64,000 bases of DNA from Neurospora crassa OR74A (lineage: Eukaryota > Ascomycota > Sordariomycetes > Sordariales > Sordariaceae): the NCBI RefSeq assembly GCF_000182925.2, contig NC_026503.1, positions 1,736,001 through 1,800,000 of the forward strand, read 5' to 3'. The notes beneath the pieces were generated by a model. It was not told the DNA's origin and ran no database searches. It worked only from the letters and a program-made list of their open reading frames with translations. How positions within the stretch are numbered: the first letter of the stretch is position 1; each line of letters opens with the position of its first letter. Shown one piece after another: positions 47,112-57,636 of this stretch. Made by a program: the position numbers and the translations under genes.

Positions 47112-47171
47112 GTAGGTAGGTAGGTAGGCAGGTAGGTAGGTACCTAGGTAGGTAGGTACCTAGGTAGGTAG
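47112..47171. repeat. GTAG/TACC array with nested palindromes
   Basis: About 60 bases built of GTAG units; twice the array turns through TAGGTACCTA, making short inverted repeats (TACCTAGGTA). It is the densest copy of a motif scattered through the intergenic DNA of this window. Confidence 0.9.
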
Positions 47172-49089
47172 CAGTCGCAACAGTATTCTCGGATGCCAAC
47201 CTCAACAGGAAATGGGAGGCCGCCCGCCTACCAGTCCCACGGCAGGTCCACCAAGTGTCCACTGATGGCTCTTGCAGAAGACAAGACAAGACTCTTGGAA
47301 AGTCTCGTAGAAATTCAGATGACGCAAAAGCGGATGGAGAACCTGTAGGAAATTAGCTTCGTTTGAACCGGGGAGATATGGGCGATCTAGAGAATGTAAC
47401 AACACTACCTAGGGTAGAGGAAGAGTTGCAAAAGCGGCTCTAAAGGCAATTTGAACACCCAAAAAGGAAACAATTCCAGCGTTTTTCTAGGACGTGCATT
47501 ACCAAAGTCCACCGAACCAAACTGCAGACTAAGGGAAAATTGTCTATCAAAGTACCAGGGTTCAGTTGGAGTGTAACGTATCGATGGTTCCTTTGCCAAG
47601 CTGGACGGACATCATTTTGAACACAAGTCTGTCAAATTATTGGAAGGCAGACCGCCGGACACCGAACAGACATGAGAAGGGGATTGGCAAAGTAATCATT
47701 TACTGTGACGAACAAATAGAAGGTCACCATGTTAGACAGGGCATCGTATTTGTAAGACAAGCAGTCTAAACCGGAGGATCCAGCCGCTTCGATCCTGTTC
47801 ACTATGAAGGTTGAGGCTTGGAGCTGAGAGCTTGGGATTGCTTGGCTGGTTCGGTTTCCAAGACAGTAACAGCAAGTAATGAAGAAGAATTAGTGATCAA
47901 TCTTGTCCGCTGTAGAGGTAAGCTCCATCGTGCCTGTAGTGCTTTCAAGGATCGTCGTACCCTCCACTTGTTGTAGTTTCATAGCGGCGGATGATGGTGA
48001 CGGCGAGAGCCACAGTCATTCCATTCCACTCTCAAAAGCAGCAGTGCTCATACGCTCTTCACCCTTGGATGTTTCCTGGTTCCCGGAACCTTGACGAAAC
48101 CGAGCGTTGACGGGAGATGAGGATGTCTTCTTTTTTGGTGTAGTACGGCAGCACGAGCTCGGCTTCGACCAGGGATGGAGAACAGCCCCACTCGGCGTCC
48201 CAAACTGCATGATACGTACATACAGTACCGAGAGTACAGGAGGTACAGTTAATAACACGCAGGAGGAGAAGAATGATTATCAGCATTTTTGCTGAGCTTC
48301 CAGGGACGTTCCAGAACGTGGCCGAAGAGAGTTCGCAGGTTCATAGGCGCAATTACGCTCATATGGGTACTAAGTAGAGGTAGGTATTGAAGAGCCTGGC
48401 ATACTTTTGTACGTAGTTCACTAGGTAGGTACATATGTTGAGGTTTCCACAAAAATCTCATGCCCCGCTACCTGTAGTGCACGATGGGTAAGTACTACCC
48501 GTACCGTTTCACCGTTTCAGCGTTACCGTTACAGACCACGTACAGTGTCCGTAGAAAGAGATACCCATGCGATCCACCGTGACAGTCTCAAAACTCTAAA
48601 ACCTCTGATAAAAGAGGCTACAAATCTGATATACGCAACCATGTACAAAAGATCGAACTTCCTCTTGTGGAGTGGCCGCTGTTGCATTGAGATTGACAGT
48701 GTAAGGACTGCTGGTACATTTATAAAGACACCCACATGTAGACCCTGGGGTCCTACTCGGATGAATCAATTAGCTGGTTGTTTTGACAGCTACTGTTGCA
48801 GTGGAGCCAAGGCAGGTTTTGTCAAAAGGTTAGCCGCCTTCATCACCATAATATTAGCTAACTCGTACAGGACAATTGGCTGCTGCTATCGTGATGGGCA
48901 GCGTAAGTAGAATGGAGTGGAATGCGAGAACGGAATGGACATGGCGGCCTTGTTTGGGGCTTTTTCCCTGCCGTATCTCTTTGTTTGTCTGTATACGTCT
49001 ACTCTGGTAAAGCCAAGTAGAGACTTGTATATGTATTCCATCCTGATGTATCCATCCTCATGTTGGAGATCAGGTATATATCTCCCATC

Positions 49090-51318
49090 CCTGGCTCCCC
49101 TTCCGCCCTTGCCCTCTCTTGATCTCTTACACGGCTCTGCTTCTTTCTTTGTTTCGTTCTGTCACGCTACACCACCCATCTTCTACCGCGCCCGAGCTTC
49201 CATTCCTCAGCCTAGAAGCTCTCTTGTCAGTTTCCCTCACGGACTCTCGATTTCTCCTTAATCTTAGCCAGGAGCCGGTCTCAAGGGTGGATGACCTTGG
49301 AGACACAAATAGAACAAGACTCTTGGCCGCAAGCCTCACTTTGGCTCTCTCAGCCGCCTTTTTTTTTTCTCATGTCCCGGATTCTGCTGGTCATCATTCA
49401 TCCTCTCGCCTACCTTCACTGTACGCCGCCCATCCATACGCGACCTTGAGTAACAAACGAACCCCAAGTCGATACCTGCCATCTGCCACACTTTTCCGCC
49501 TTAGCTGCAGCAGTGCGGTCTGAACATCTATTACTCAGCCTGGCAGGATGATCATCTGCATTGATCCAGCCGCCGAGTACACTTTGGACATATCAGGCCC
49601 TTGTGTTTAAAAGCGTCCAGTCCCTCTCTCGCTCAACCGCTATCATTTGCTATTGTTATCTCAGTCACTGCTTCCCATCTTGCCCCCCTCCCGTCACCAT
49701 CAGCCGAGCACTTTTGCCTCAGGCTCTCTGCGGTCTGCAGTTTGCGGTCTGCCGTGGCAGCTGGGTGGCCAAGCAGGAGCGCCAGGGCATCTCCTGCCGT
49801 GCTCTCGCTTGGATTTTTTTTTCCATTGTTTGGTTGATTCTGGCGATCGATCCAATCCTGGAAATACCGACCCTTTACTCTCTCTCTTTCACCTTCCTTT
49901 TCATTGTCTCTGCCACTCAAGACGGCAGTCTCAGGAACAGGAACAAGGAACTGAATTTCCATCTATTCGACGTCGGAGCCGACACAACTCGCATGATCAA
50001 ACCATCCACACCCATAGCCATACATCTTCACCATGATTGCCGTCCGCCAACTACAACAGTCCAGGTCTGCCACGCTTCTCGAGTTGTACTAACAACTACC
50101 TACCTATCCATTCCAACAAGGCGCCAATATCAACAGCCTTGCACTTCAGCGCGTCGTCGACCAGTGACTGGAACAGAGACGAGCGAAAGAGAAACACACA
50201 CAGCTTGGCGACAAACGACGGAACGCATCCGAACCAGGCAGGTCTGAAAACCTTGAAAACCTATTTTACACTACCACGGCGAGCTACGTAACAGCGGAAC
50301 GTGTTTGGGGTACCTTTCGCGGCGTGCCTTTGCCTCTGGCTCCACTCTGTCACGCAGCACCAGGGCCCGCACACCCACCCAGGCTACAGTCCACTTCACT
50401 TCCTGGCCGGGCTCCATCAGGTCCCGTCGGGTCCATTCACCTCACCCTCTATCTCCACCAATCAGTCATTCGCCGGACCAGTACGCAGTACTTAATGCTG
50501 CAGTACTGTAGCGAGCCCACTCGAGTTGGCACCGTACACCACCCACTGCACAACCAGAACCTACTCGAAGTGGAAGAGGGTAAAAAAAAAAAAAACCAAA
50601 AAAAACACTAAGGGCACACATTGCGCAACACCCACTCGTTGTTGCCCGCACTGCGACTGGCTCCTCCACAGTCCCATCATCCATCCACTGGCGCGCAGCC
50701 CGCACCGAGCGCACGGCACTCGCTCTCGATTTCTCCGCTCCGCTCAACCTGGATTCGGCCTCTTGATTTTTTTTTTCTCACTTTTCGGCCTCGCCAGGTG
50801 TGCCAGCCCTATCGCGGCTTTTATAAAGGAGATTGAGTCCTTCTCGCAATCCAGACAGAGGTTCATCGCCTCGACAATACCCTGCCGTTTTGAAGGCCTA
50901 AAGGGTCCAAGTCCGGGCTTCTGCCCACTCATTCAAGGCGCGCAAGCCGCCACCCTCGCTGTTCCCTGCATAAGCGCAGTGGACGACCCTCCCCCCAGAC
51001 GACGAAACCCCAACAAGCCTACCTACCTACTCGTTAACCTGACCCAAGACTTTCGACCCTACCTCATCCCGCGCTCGCCCGTGTCGCTTGGTGCACCGCT
51101 TGCCCAGCGACTGACGACTGCCACCATCGACCTCGCTTGACCGCCGTACAGCGCTATATTCCTTCGGCTACAGTTCCGGCAGTCGGAGCAACAGCTACAA
51201 GCAGCGACCAGCCGCCGCCCCGCGCAAAAACAGACAACCACAAGAGCACTGGCCCTCCCCCCCCCCAATCACACCCACCGAGCGACCCGGAACCCGTCCC
51301 CCTCGGAAATCTGCAACC
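49090..51318 (+). promoter_or_regulatory. Pyrimidine-rich leader/promoter of the SAT4-like kinase
   Basis: About 2.2 kb of C/T-rich + strand with CTCTC, TTTTTTTTC and CCCGCC words precedes the kinase start. Several long open frames (228 codons at 49,561; 204 codons at 50,526) have biased Ser/Pro/Arg content and no domain. I take them as consequences of low A/T content in a long 5' leader, which might hold introns and upstream frames. No TATA or factor site can be defended. Confidence 0.35.
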
Positions 51319-52874
51319 ATGGCGAGCAGCACCTCAGACGCCAAGTCTGCGTCTTCGCAGCGCACTTCACCTTCACAGACGTCGTCCATCAAGTCCTTCG
51401 ACCTTTCCTCGAGATCCCCGCATCTTGCTGCCCAGAACGGCCACCCCGTCCCGACCAGCTCTGCCGAGCAATTGCCCAAGCCTTCGGAAAAGGCTTCGGT
51501 CAAGGACCGCTTGACTCGCATGTTCTCGACAAAAGACCCCGGTCGCGTTGCTGCTGCAGCAGATGCAGCTACCTCGAGAAACACCACCCCGGGTAACCGC
51601 AGCACAGCTCCATCCCCGCCGCCGTCGGCGGGCTCGAAGCCGGTCCCTCAGCGCAAGATGTCCATCACCGATGCCAAGGCCAAGACGAACGGCAATGCGC
51701 CGCCTTCACGCTTCGTCCTTATCCCCGAGGCCCAAGGCGGTCACGAGCACCACCTGAAGTCCAGTCGCCGCCAGGAGAAGCTAACCGATATGATCAAGGG
51801 CTTTCTCGGCAGGAAGATTGAACAGCCAGCCCCCGAAAACGACCTGTCTTTGGTTTCCAGCTGGGTCGACACTCTCAAGCAAGAAAAGGATGGTCTTGCC
51901 ACGGCAGAGAAGAAGGGCGTAAGCACTGCGCCTACCACTCTCGTCGAAAAGTACGGCAAATGCCAGGAGATCATTGGCCGTGGAGCCTTTGGTATCGTGA
52001 GGATCTCGCACAAGAAACTGGAGAATGGTCTCGGAGAGAAGCTTTTTGCCGTCAAGGAATTCCGCCGCAGGCCCGAGGAAACGGAAAAGAAGTATAGCAA
52101 ACGCTTGACTGCCGAGTTCTGCATCTCCTCTTCCCTCAGACATCCCAACGTGATTCACACCCTTGACCTTATTAAGGACGCCAAGGGGGATTTTTGCGAG
52201 GTGATGGAATTCTGTGCTGGAGGCGATCTTTACACGCTTGTCCTTGCCGCCGGAAAACTCGAGGTTCAGGAGGCGGACTGCTTCTTCAAGCAAATGATGC
52301 GTGGTGTCGAGTACATGCACGAGATGGGTGTTGCTCACCGTGACCTGAAGCCCGAGAACCTCCTCCTCACCACCCACGGTGCCCTCAAGATCACCGACTT
52401 TGGCAATGGCGAATGCTTTCGTATGGCTTGGGAGAACGACGCGCATATGGTTTCCGGTCTGTGTGGCTCTGCCCCGTACATTGCACCCGAGGAATATATC
52501 GACAAAGAGTTCGATGCTCGCGCTGTCGATGTGTGGGCTTGCGGCGTCATTTACATGGCCATGAGGACTGGTCGCCATTTGTGGAGGGTGGCTAAGAAGG
52601 ACGACGACGAGTTCTACGCTAGGTACCTAGAAGGTCGTCGGGACGAGGAGGGCTACCAACCGATAGAGTCGTTACACAGGGTAAGTTGGATTACGTTTTC
52701 TCGGGTTCATCACCGACGCAGAACTGACCGTCATCAATCCAGGCACGTTGCAGGAACGTCATCTACTCGATATTGGACCCGAATCCATCTCGTAGAATTA
52801 CGGCGTCACAAGTTCTCAAGTCCGAATGGGGTCGTGAGATAAAACTTTGCAAGGCCGGAGAGGAGGGCCTTTAA
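51319..52874 (+). CDS. sat4: SAT4/HAL4-type serine/threonine kinase
   Basis: A protein kinase of the fungal NPR/HAL5 family, closest by eye to Sat4/Hal4, which in budding yeast stabilises plasma-membrane transporters and supports potassium uptake and salt tolerance. Exons 51319-52680 and 52743-52874 flank a 62-bp intron in phase 0 and give 497 residues. The first 210 residues are Ser/Thr/Ala-rich and disordered. The kinase domain spans about 213-490: GRGAFGIVRI, AVKEFRRRPEE, HRDLKPENLLL, DFGNGECFRMAWEND, CGSAPYIAPEEY, and ACGVIYMAMRTGRHLW. Exon 2 supplies ARCRNVIYSILDPNPSRRIT and the family end KSEWGREIKLC. The DFGN-ECF and YIAPEEY segments are diagnostic of the group. The start is in a CAACCATGG context. 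The N-terminus could be longer, but no upstream ATG is better. Confidence 0.92.
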
Positions 52875-54811
52875 CAACACTCCGTCAGGCGGGCCCGTAG
52901 TTGATGTTCTAGACCCACCTCGGGAACTCGCAAGGGCATCACGTCACCGTCTGGCGGGATTGCGCGCATGATTTCGTATGGAGATTTAGGGCTATTCATT
53001 TCTCATAGGAATGAGAAAAGAAACGTTTACCCTTAAATTTTCGAGCGAACGATGCTAGGATCGTCATCTTGACCTAGCACAGCGACGACAGTCACCTACT
53101 TACATACTACAACAACCCCCCCCCCCCCCCCCCCCAAAAAAAAGCCTCTCGTTTGTTTGTACTGATGGTAAGAGAGGCAAGAGATGGGGGGAAGGATAAG
53201 AAGAATAGGAAGGATAGGAGCAGCTGAAAGATGGGAATGATTTGGATGGATGAATGGATGGATGGACGGATGGGATGGGATGGGTGGGCGGCAGAGATCT
53301 CAGGTAATGACATCATGCCTCGTTTCGCGTTTGGCCAGCATAGGAGTTTGGAGCACTCATGCATGCATTTTCAGTTCGGGCCAAGGGCTCGCCGTAACTG
53401 ATTTAACTGCCCTTTTCGACCCTCGTTTTTGTTTTTACTTACCGCATTGTGTGTGCGTCTTTTCTTCGGACCAGACCACCGCAAGTTTTCATGGGCGGAT
53501 GGAGGGGCCTCTTTCGCTTTCTCAAGTATAGCATTGTACTGGAACCGGGACTTTGACTGGTGGCCTCCTCTTTTTTTTACATCACATACCATTTCTTCCG
53601 TTGCACACAAATCATCTGTGCTGCTTTTGTCCTGCTTGCGTGCTAGCGCGTAATACTTGTCAGTCGGTCCATTTCCCACTGACCCATAGACGCGAAAGAA
53701 AGAGTCAGGGGTAGACACGATGGGAGACATGGATTTTCAAAGTCATCTAGATGTTCTGTGTTTTTGGCGATTATAGATTCCAAGAGATCACACCGTGAGG
53801 GGATCGATGGCAAAGGTACAGGAAGTGGCAGATCAATCAAAGACAAGAACGAGTCAATAATTAGGGATTGGGAGTCGGGCTGGACAGGTTCAAGGCCCAA
53901 GTCTCGGAGAGAAGAAGACAAAAAAAACCACATGGACATGACGAAGGCTAGAGAAAAATACATGGCATTTAGGGCAAGTGAACCAAAAACATCATCAATA
54001 ACATCACTGGTTACAGTCCAAGAAGGACAAACAACAACTTTTGTCGAATCCTCGCAGCGGGAGTGAATGCCAAGGAAAACAAGACGTTTTGCTTCTTTCT
54101 TTGGATCCTCCCGCTGACTCCCGTCCATATGCGGAAACAGGGTCAGGGGTAAACATTGTGCGGTCTGGTTTCACTTATTCAACGGTTACCAAATCATAAT
54201 CATGGCCGAGATGTTACCAAGAAACACCAAGACCACGTATTCTGGGAAGTGGGAAACCTTCAAAGGGCCAAGCTTTTTAGAAAGTCCCATGGCATCCGGA
54301 CGGAGCTGGAATCCATTCTCGGGGAAGGGATCAGGGGCAAAACCACAAAGTGCACAAAGCTAGTGGTTGACCAGGGGATGGATAATATGGATATGGATAT
54401 GGATTTGGATGGATGGGCCGGGCGAACAAGCGGGGCGGAACATGGCAGCGATGTCGACACTTGAATAGCCGACGGGACGGTTACAATACGGTATGTGTAA
54501 GTTACAGTGTATGTTACGGAGAATTACTGACTATGTACGAAATGAGTGGTGCTTGGCAAACGGGGTCTTGTTGATTTTGCGTTGCTTGGACAACGTTGGA
54601 CTTCATACGAACGTTGTCACTTGCCTGACTGTTTGAGGTGAAGCAGAGCACAGTCGATGGCGGAGGGGATGACAGATTGAAGCACTGGGACTGTGACGAC
54701 TTACATGACTTTATGACTTTCAGCCAGTATCATCTTGTCCTACCTGAACCACCTTTTTGCCAAAACTTCCACCAACTGCTGAACTGGATAACAGTCAGTC
54801 CCGATGCCACG
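52875..54811. other. Intergenic, SAT4-like to HTD2-like
   Basis: Includes the kinase 3' UTR and the HTD2 promoter. Features: a poly-C run followed by A (53,116-53,143), GGATGGATGAATGGATGGATGG-like units near 53,240-53,285, and GGATATGGATATGGAT units near 54,380-54,400. Open frames are short and low-complexity. No gene is recognised. Confidence 0.5.
53116..53143. repeat. Poly-C followed by poly-A
   Basis: 20 C then 8 A in the intergenic DNA 3' of the SAT4-like kinase. Confidence 0.9.
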
Positions 54812-56461
54812 ATGAGGCTCTTCACCCCCGCCACGAAAACCACAACCATCAGAGCCATAACAACAAAGAGGTTCCTCACCCACCATGTCCTCTCGGCAAC
54901 TCGCCTTTCCACAACTATAATAAGAATAACAACCCACCATGGCAGTCACATAAGACCATACTCCTCCGAAAAGGGCATTCCCCCATCACCTCTTTCCTCC
55001 CAATCCCAATCCCAACCTCAATCGACCTTCAACCCCGAAACCTATCTCCAAACCGCCACGACAACCCTCTCCCTCATCCCACCCAAACTCATCCCCGACA
55101 CCCTCCACCCAACTCAATCCCATTTGCTCTCTCTCGCTTTATCTTCCCACCTGCCGAGCATTTGTCTTCCCCAGGGCTTTAACGCTCAGCCCCCCTCCCC
55201 CAACAAGTCCATATTCCCATGGCCTAACCAGGAAAACAACGAGCTACCGCCGGGGTATCACCTGATTTACTACCCCCTCCAAACCCCTCCCCACTTGCTC
55301 TTCCCCGACGGTACAGACGCCGACCATTGCCCTGGAAGTCCCTTTACGAGGAGGATGTGGGCGGGCGGGAGGATTGACTTTGGCAAAGGGGGTCCGGACG
55401 GGGAGCAACAACAACAACAACAACAATTCAAGATGGACGGGAGGAAGACAGTTTGTGTTGAGACGCTAGGGGCGCCTGTTTTGCAGGTTGTTGGGAACAG
55501 CGGGAAGAAGGAGCAGGATCAGAAAGTGTATGTGGATGTTTGGAGGCGGTATATCGCTTTCCCGCCGGAGACAAGATCGAAGGAAATCGAAAGGGTGGTA
55601 GCAGATGTCATCAAGGGCTCATCATCATCATCATCATCATCAACAACCCCCACCACCACCACCCACAAAGAGCGCAAAGAAGAAGGCGTAATTTCTGAAC
55701 TCCGCCGCCTCGTCTTCCTTCGTGAGAAGCGCCCCGACGACGACGACGACGCCGAGCGCAGCGACCCTTTCCCAAACCCAAACCCAAACCATCATCCCCA
55801 ACAGAAACTTAGTTCCGTACCAGCTCCAGGTCCAGCTCCAGCTCCAGCGAGGATCATCCGCGTCCCCCACCAACCCGATTTCTCGTTTAAAATGACGCCA
55901 GACGCCACTTTGCTCTTTCAGTTCTCCGCGCTAACATTCAACGCGCACGCTATCCACTTGGACCCGCTGTACGCGAGAGAGGTGGAGGGGTATCAAGAGC
56001 GGTTGGTGCATGGGCCGTTGACGTTGGTGATTATGTTGAGAGGGGTGGAGGGATTTTTGAACAGGGCTGCTGGGACAGGTGTTGATACGACGACAGACTC
56101 ATCGGTTGGGACTGGGACTGGGACTGCTGCTGGAGTCTCCGAGGTGATTAAGGAGAGGTTGTTTATCCCGCCGCCGGGGGAAGAAGAAGAAGAAGAAGAA
56201 GAAACAGCGGATGGAAGAAAAAAGAGAAAGCGGTGGTGGGAGATTGCAAGTATAGAGTACAAAAATCTCCGCCCGCTGTTTGTAGGTGAGGAGATGAAGG
56301 TTTGCGTGAGGTTGTTGCCGAACAGAGAGAAGAAGAAGAGTAGCGACAAGGCGGGCTTAGGCTTGAGTCTGGGTGCACGCAGCGAGAGGGTTGATGTGTG
56401 GATTGAGGCGCCGGACGGGGGGTTGGCTGTAAAGGGAACTGTTGGAATCGAATGGAGGTAG
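54812..56461 (+). CDS. htd2: HTD2-like mitochondrial hydroxyacyl-thioester dehydratase
   Basis: A MaoC/hotdog-fold dehydratase of the mitochondrial type II fatty-acid pathway, expected to remove water from 3-hydroxyacyl-ACP; the pathway makes the octanoyl precursor of lipoate. One exon gives 549 residues from this ATG. The N-terminal 50 residues are rich in Arg, Thr, Ser and His without acidic residues and end in RPYSSEKG, a typical mitochondrial targeting and cleavage pattern; this decided the start. The frame is open for 58 codons upstream (from 54,638), but that extension would bury the targeting peptide. The dehydratase signature is at about 370-400: FSALTFNAHAIHLDPLYA then GYQERLVHGPL. 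Gln, Ser and Glu homopolymers from trinucleotide repeats interrupt the poorly conserved parts. Substrate range is inferred from the family. Confidence 0.85.
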   Translation: MRLFTPATKTTTIRAITTKRFLTHHVLSATRLSTTIIRITTHHGSHIRPYSSEKGIPPSPLSSQSQSQPQSTFNPETYLQTATTTLSLIPPKLIPDTLHPTQSHLLSLALSSHLPSICLPQGFNAQPPSPNKSIFPWPNQENNELPPGYHLIYYPLQTPPHLLFPDGTDADHCPGSPFTRRMWAGGRIDFGKGGPDGEQQQQQQQFKMDGRKTVCVETLGAPVLQVVGNSGKKEQDQKVYVDVWRRYIAFPPETRSKEIERVVADVIKGSSSSSSSSTTPTTTTHKERKEEGVISELRRLVFLREKRPDDDDDAERSDPFPNPNPNHHPQQKLSSVPAPGPAPAPARIIRVPHQPDFSFKMTPDATLLFQFSALTFNAHAIHLDPLYAREVEGYQERLVHGPLTLVIMLRGVEGFLNRAAGTGVDTTTDSSVGTGTGTAAGVSEVIKERLFIPPPGEEEEEEEETADGRKKRKRWWEIASIEYKNLRPLFVGEEMKVCVRLLPNREKKKSSDKAGLGLSLGARSERVDVWIEAPDGGLAVKGTVGIEWR

Positions 56462-57242
56462 TGAAGAGAGAGGTGAAGAGACGTTAAGGTACAAGACCTG
56501 TACTTTCTCGTCTCCCCGTCTATAGATTTACACCCTTGCCTGTCCATACATATTCGGATACTCCCTATAACCTTCAACTACCAGGTCTCTCAGATGAGCT
56601 GCTGATGAATTGGGCCCAGTAGCTGTGGTCACAAACTTGAAACCGATATGCAGCAGAACTATCGGCGACAGTCAACAGATGATATCAACAAGCCTTGTTC
56701 CAGTTCACCATCACAAACCACCCCATAGACAAGACGCCTCACCAACAACTTGAACCGTGGTCGAGCATGTTATCCAGTATCACATTTCCTGTATCCTTTA
56801 TCCTAGTACTCCTATCCTATCCTATCCTGGAGATAACCTTCCTTCCGTCCCTTTCCAATCCATATGATACCTTTAACTCAACCACATACAATGCATGCCG
56901 TCCTAACCGACCCACCGACTATGCCTTGCCATACCCCATTAGCCGACCGACCGACCAGTCGACCTTTTCAATAATGCCTTTCTTTTCAATCAGTTCCCTT
57001 TCTTGCTTTCTTTCCATCCTTCTTTATCCTCCATATACGCTCCACATACGCACCCTAGCCACCAATTTCATCGTACGTCTTCTGTATATACAGCCTTCTT
57101 TTTCCCCACTTCCTTTTCCTTCCAAGGAGAACTGTTATCCAACCACGCTGAATCAAACCCCACTTGTTCCCTTCTACCATCCCTTCCACAGGGTGCTCAT
57201 CCACCCGCTCGCTTGCTCAATTAGTCTGCCTGCTTAGCCTGT

Positions 57243-57279
<37 letters not shown>

Positions 57280-57636
57280 GTATGTATGTATGTATGTAAG
57301 TATGTATGTATGTATGGGGTATCAAAAACACACTGCAGTAGTAGTCGTAGTAGTGGTAGTAGTAGTAGTAAAAGATATAGTAGGAAAACTCGACGGAGCA
57401 ATTTCCCTCGTGGGTCTCAGCGACGCTCACTCCCCTGCCAATGATGTGTATGTGAAAATGAAATGGTGGTGTGTTTTTTGGTATGTACAGTGACTGTCCG
57501 ACTCCCACACCAGGAACAGTAATTTGGTGTTTCTTTATTGTAATCCGCTTATTATGCAACTTGAGAACCATCCAGTTCCGCAAAATTGCGCGGATTATCA
57601 TGGGTAGATGTTGGTGGATGTGAAGATGTGAACAGA
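56462..57636. other. Convergent 3' regions, HTD2 and the LRR gene
   Basis: About 1.2 kb between convergent stops. A 180-codon + frame (56,695-57,237) is Ser/Pro/Leu-rich and low in complexity and is not taken as a gene. Microsatellites occupy 57,246-57,371. Confidence 0.55.
57246..57371. repeat. TA, TATG and GTA microsatellites in series
   Basis: A TA run, then TATG units to about 57,316, then GTA units at 57,337-57,371, in the 3' flank of the LRR gene. Confidence 0.95.

Larger units (their letters stand above)
40872..51318. other. 10.4-kb region without a recognisable gene
   Basis: No frame here shows a known domain. The longest minus-strand frame (45,023-45,544, 173 codons) and the + frames at 48,545-48,910, 49,561-50,247 and 50,526-51,140 have no recognisable motif. 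TACCTACC/TAGGTAGG words are frequent (for example near 41,640-41,700, 44,100, 45,020, 46,550, 47,112-47,171 and 48,370-48,430). From about 49,090 the + strand turns C/T-rich and AT-poor, like a long promoter and 5' leader for the SAT4-like kinase. Long non-coding transcripts are possible but nothing in the sequence proves one. Confidence 0.5.

Noticed and set aside
49561-50247. 228-codon + frame upstream of the SAT4-like kinase
   Set aside because: No domain, composition typical of C/T-rich leader DNA, and other frames in the same interval are also open. Kept only as a leader observation.
56695-57237. 180-codon + frame after HTD2
   Set aside because: Ser/Pro/Leu low-complexity in the convergent 3' region, with no motif and no convincing start context.
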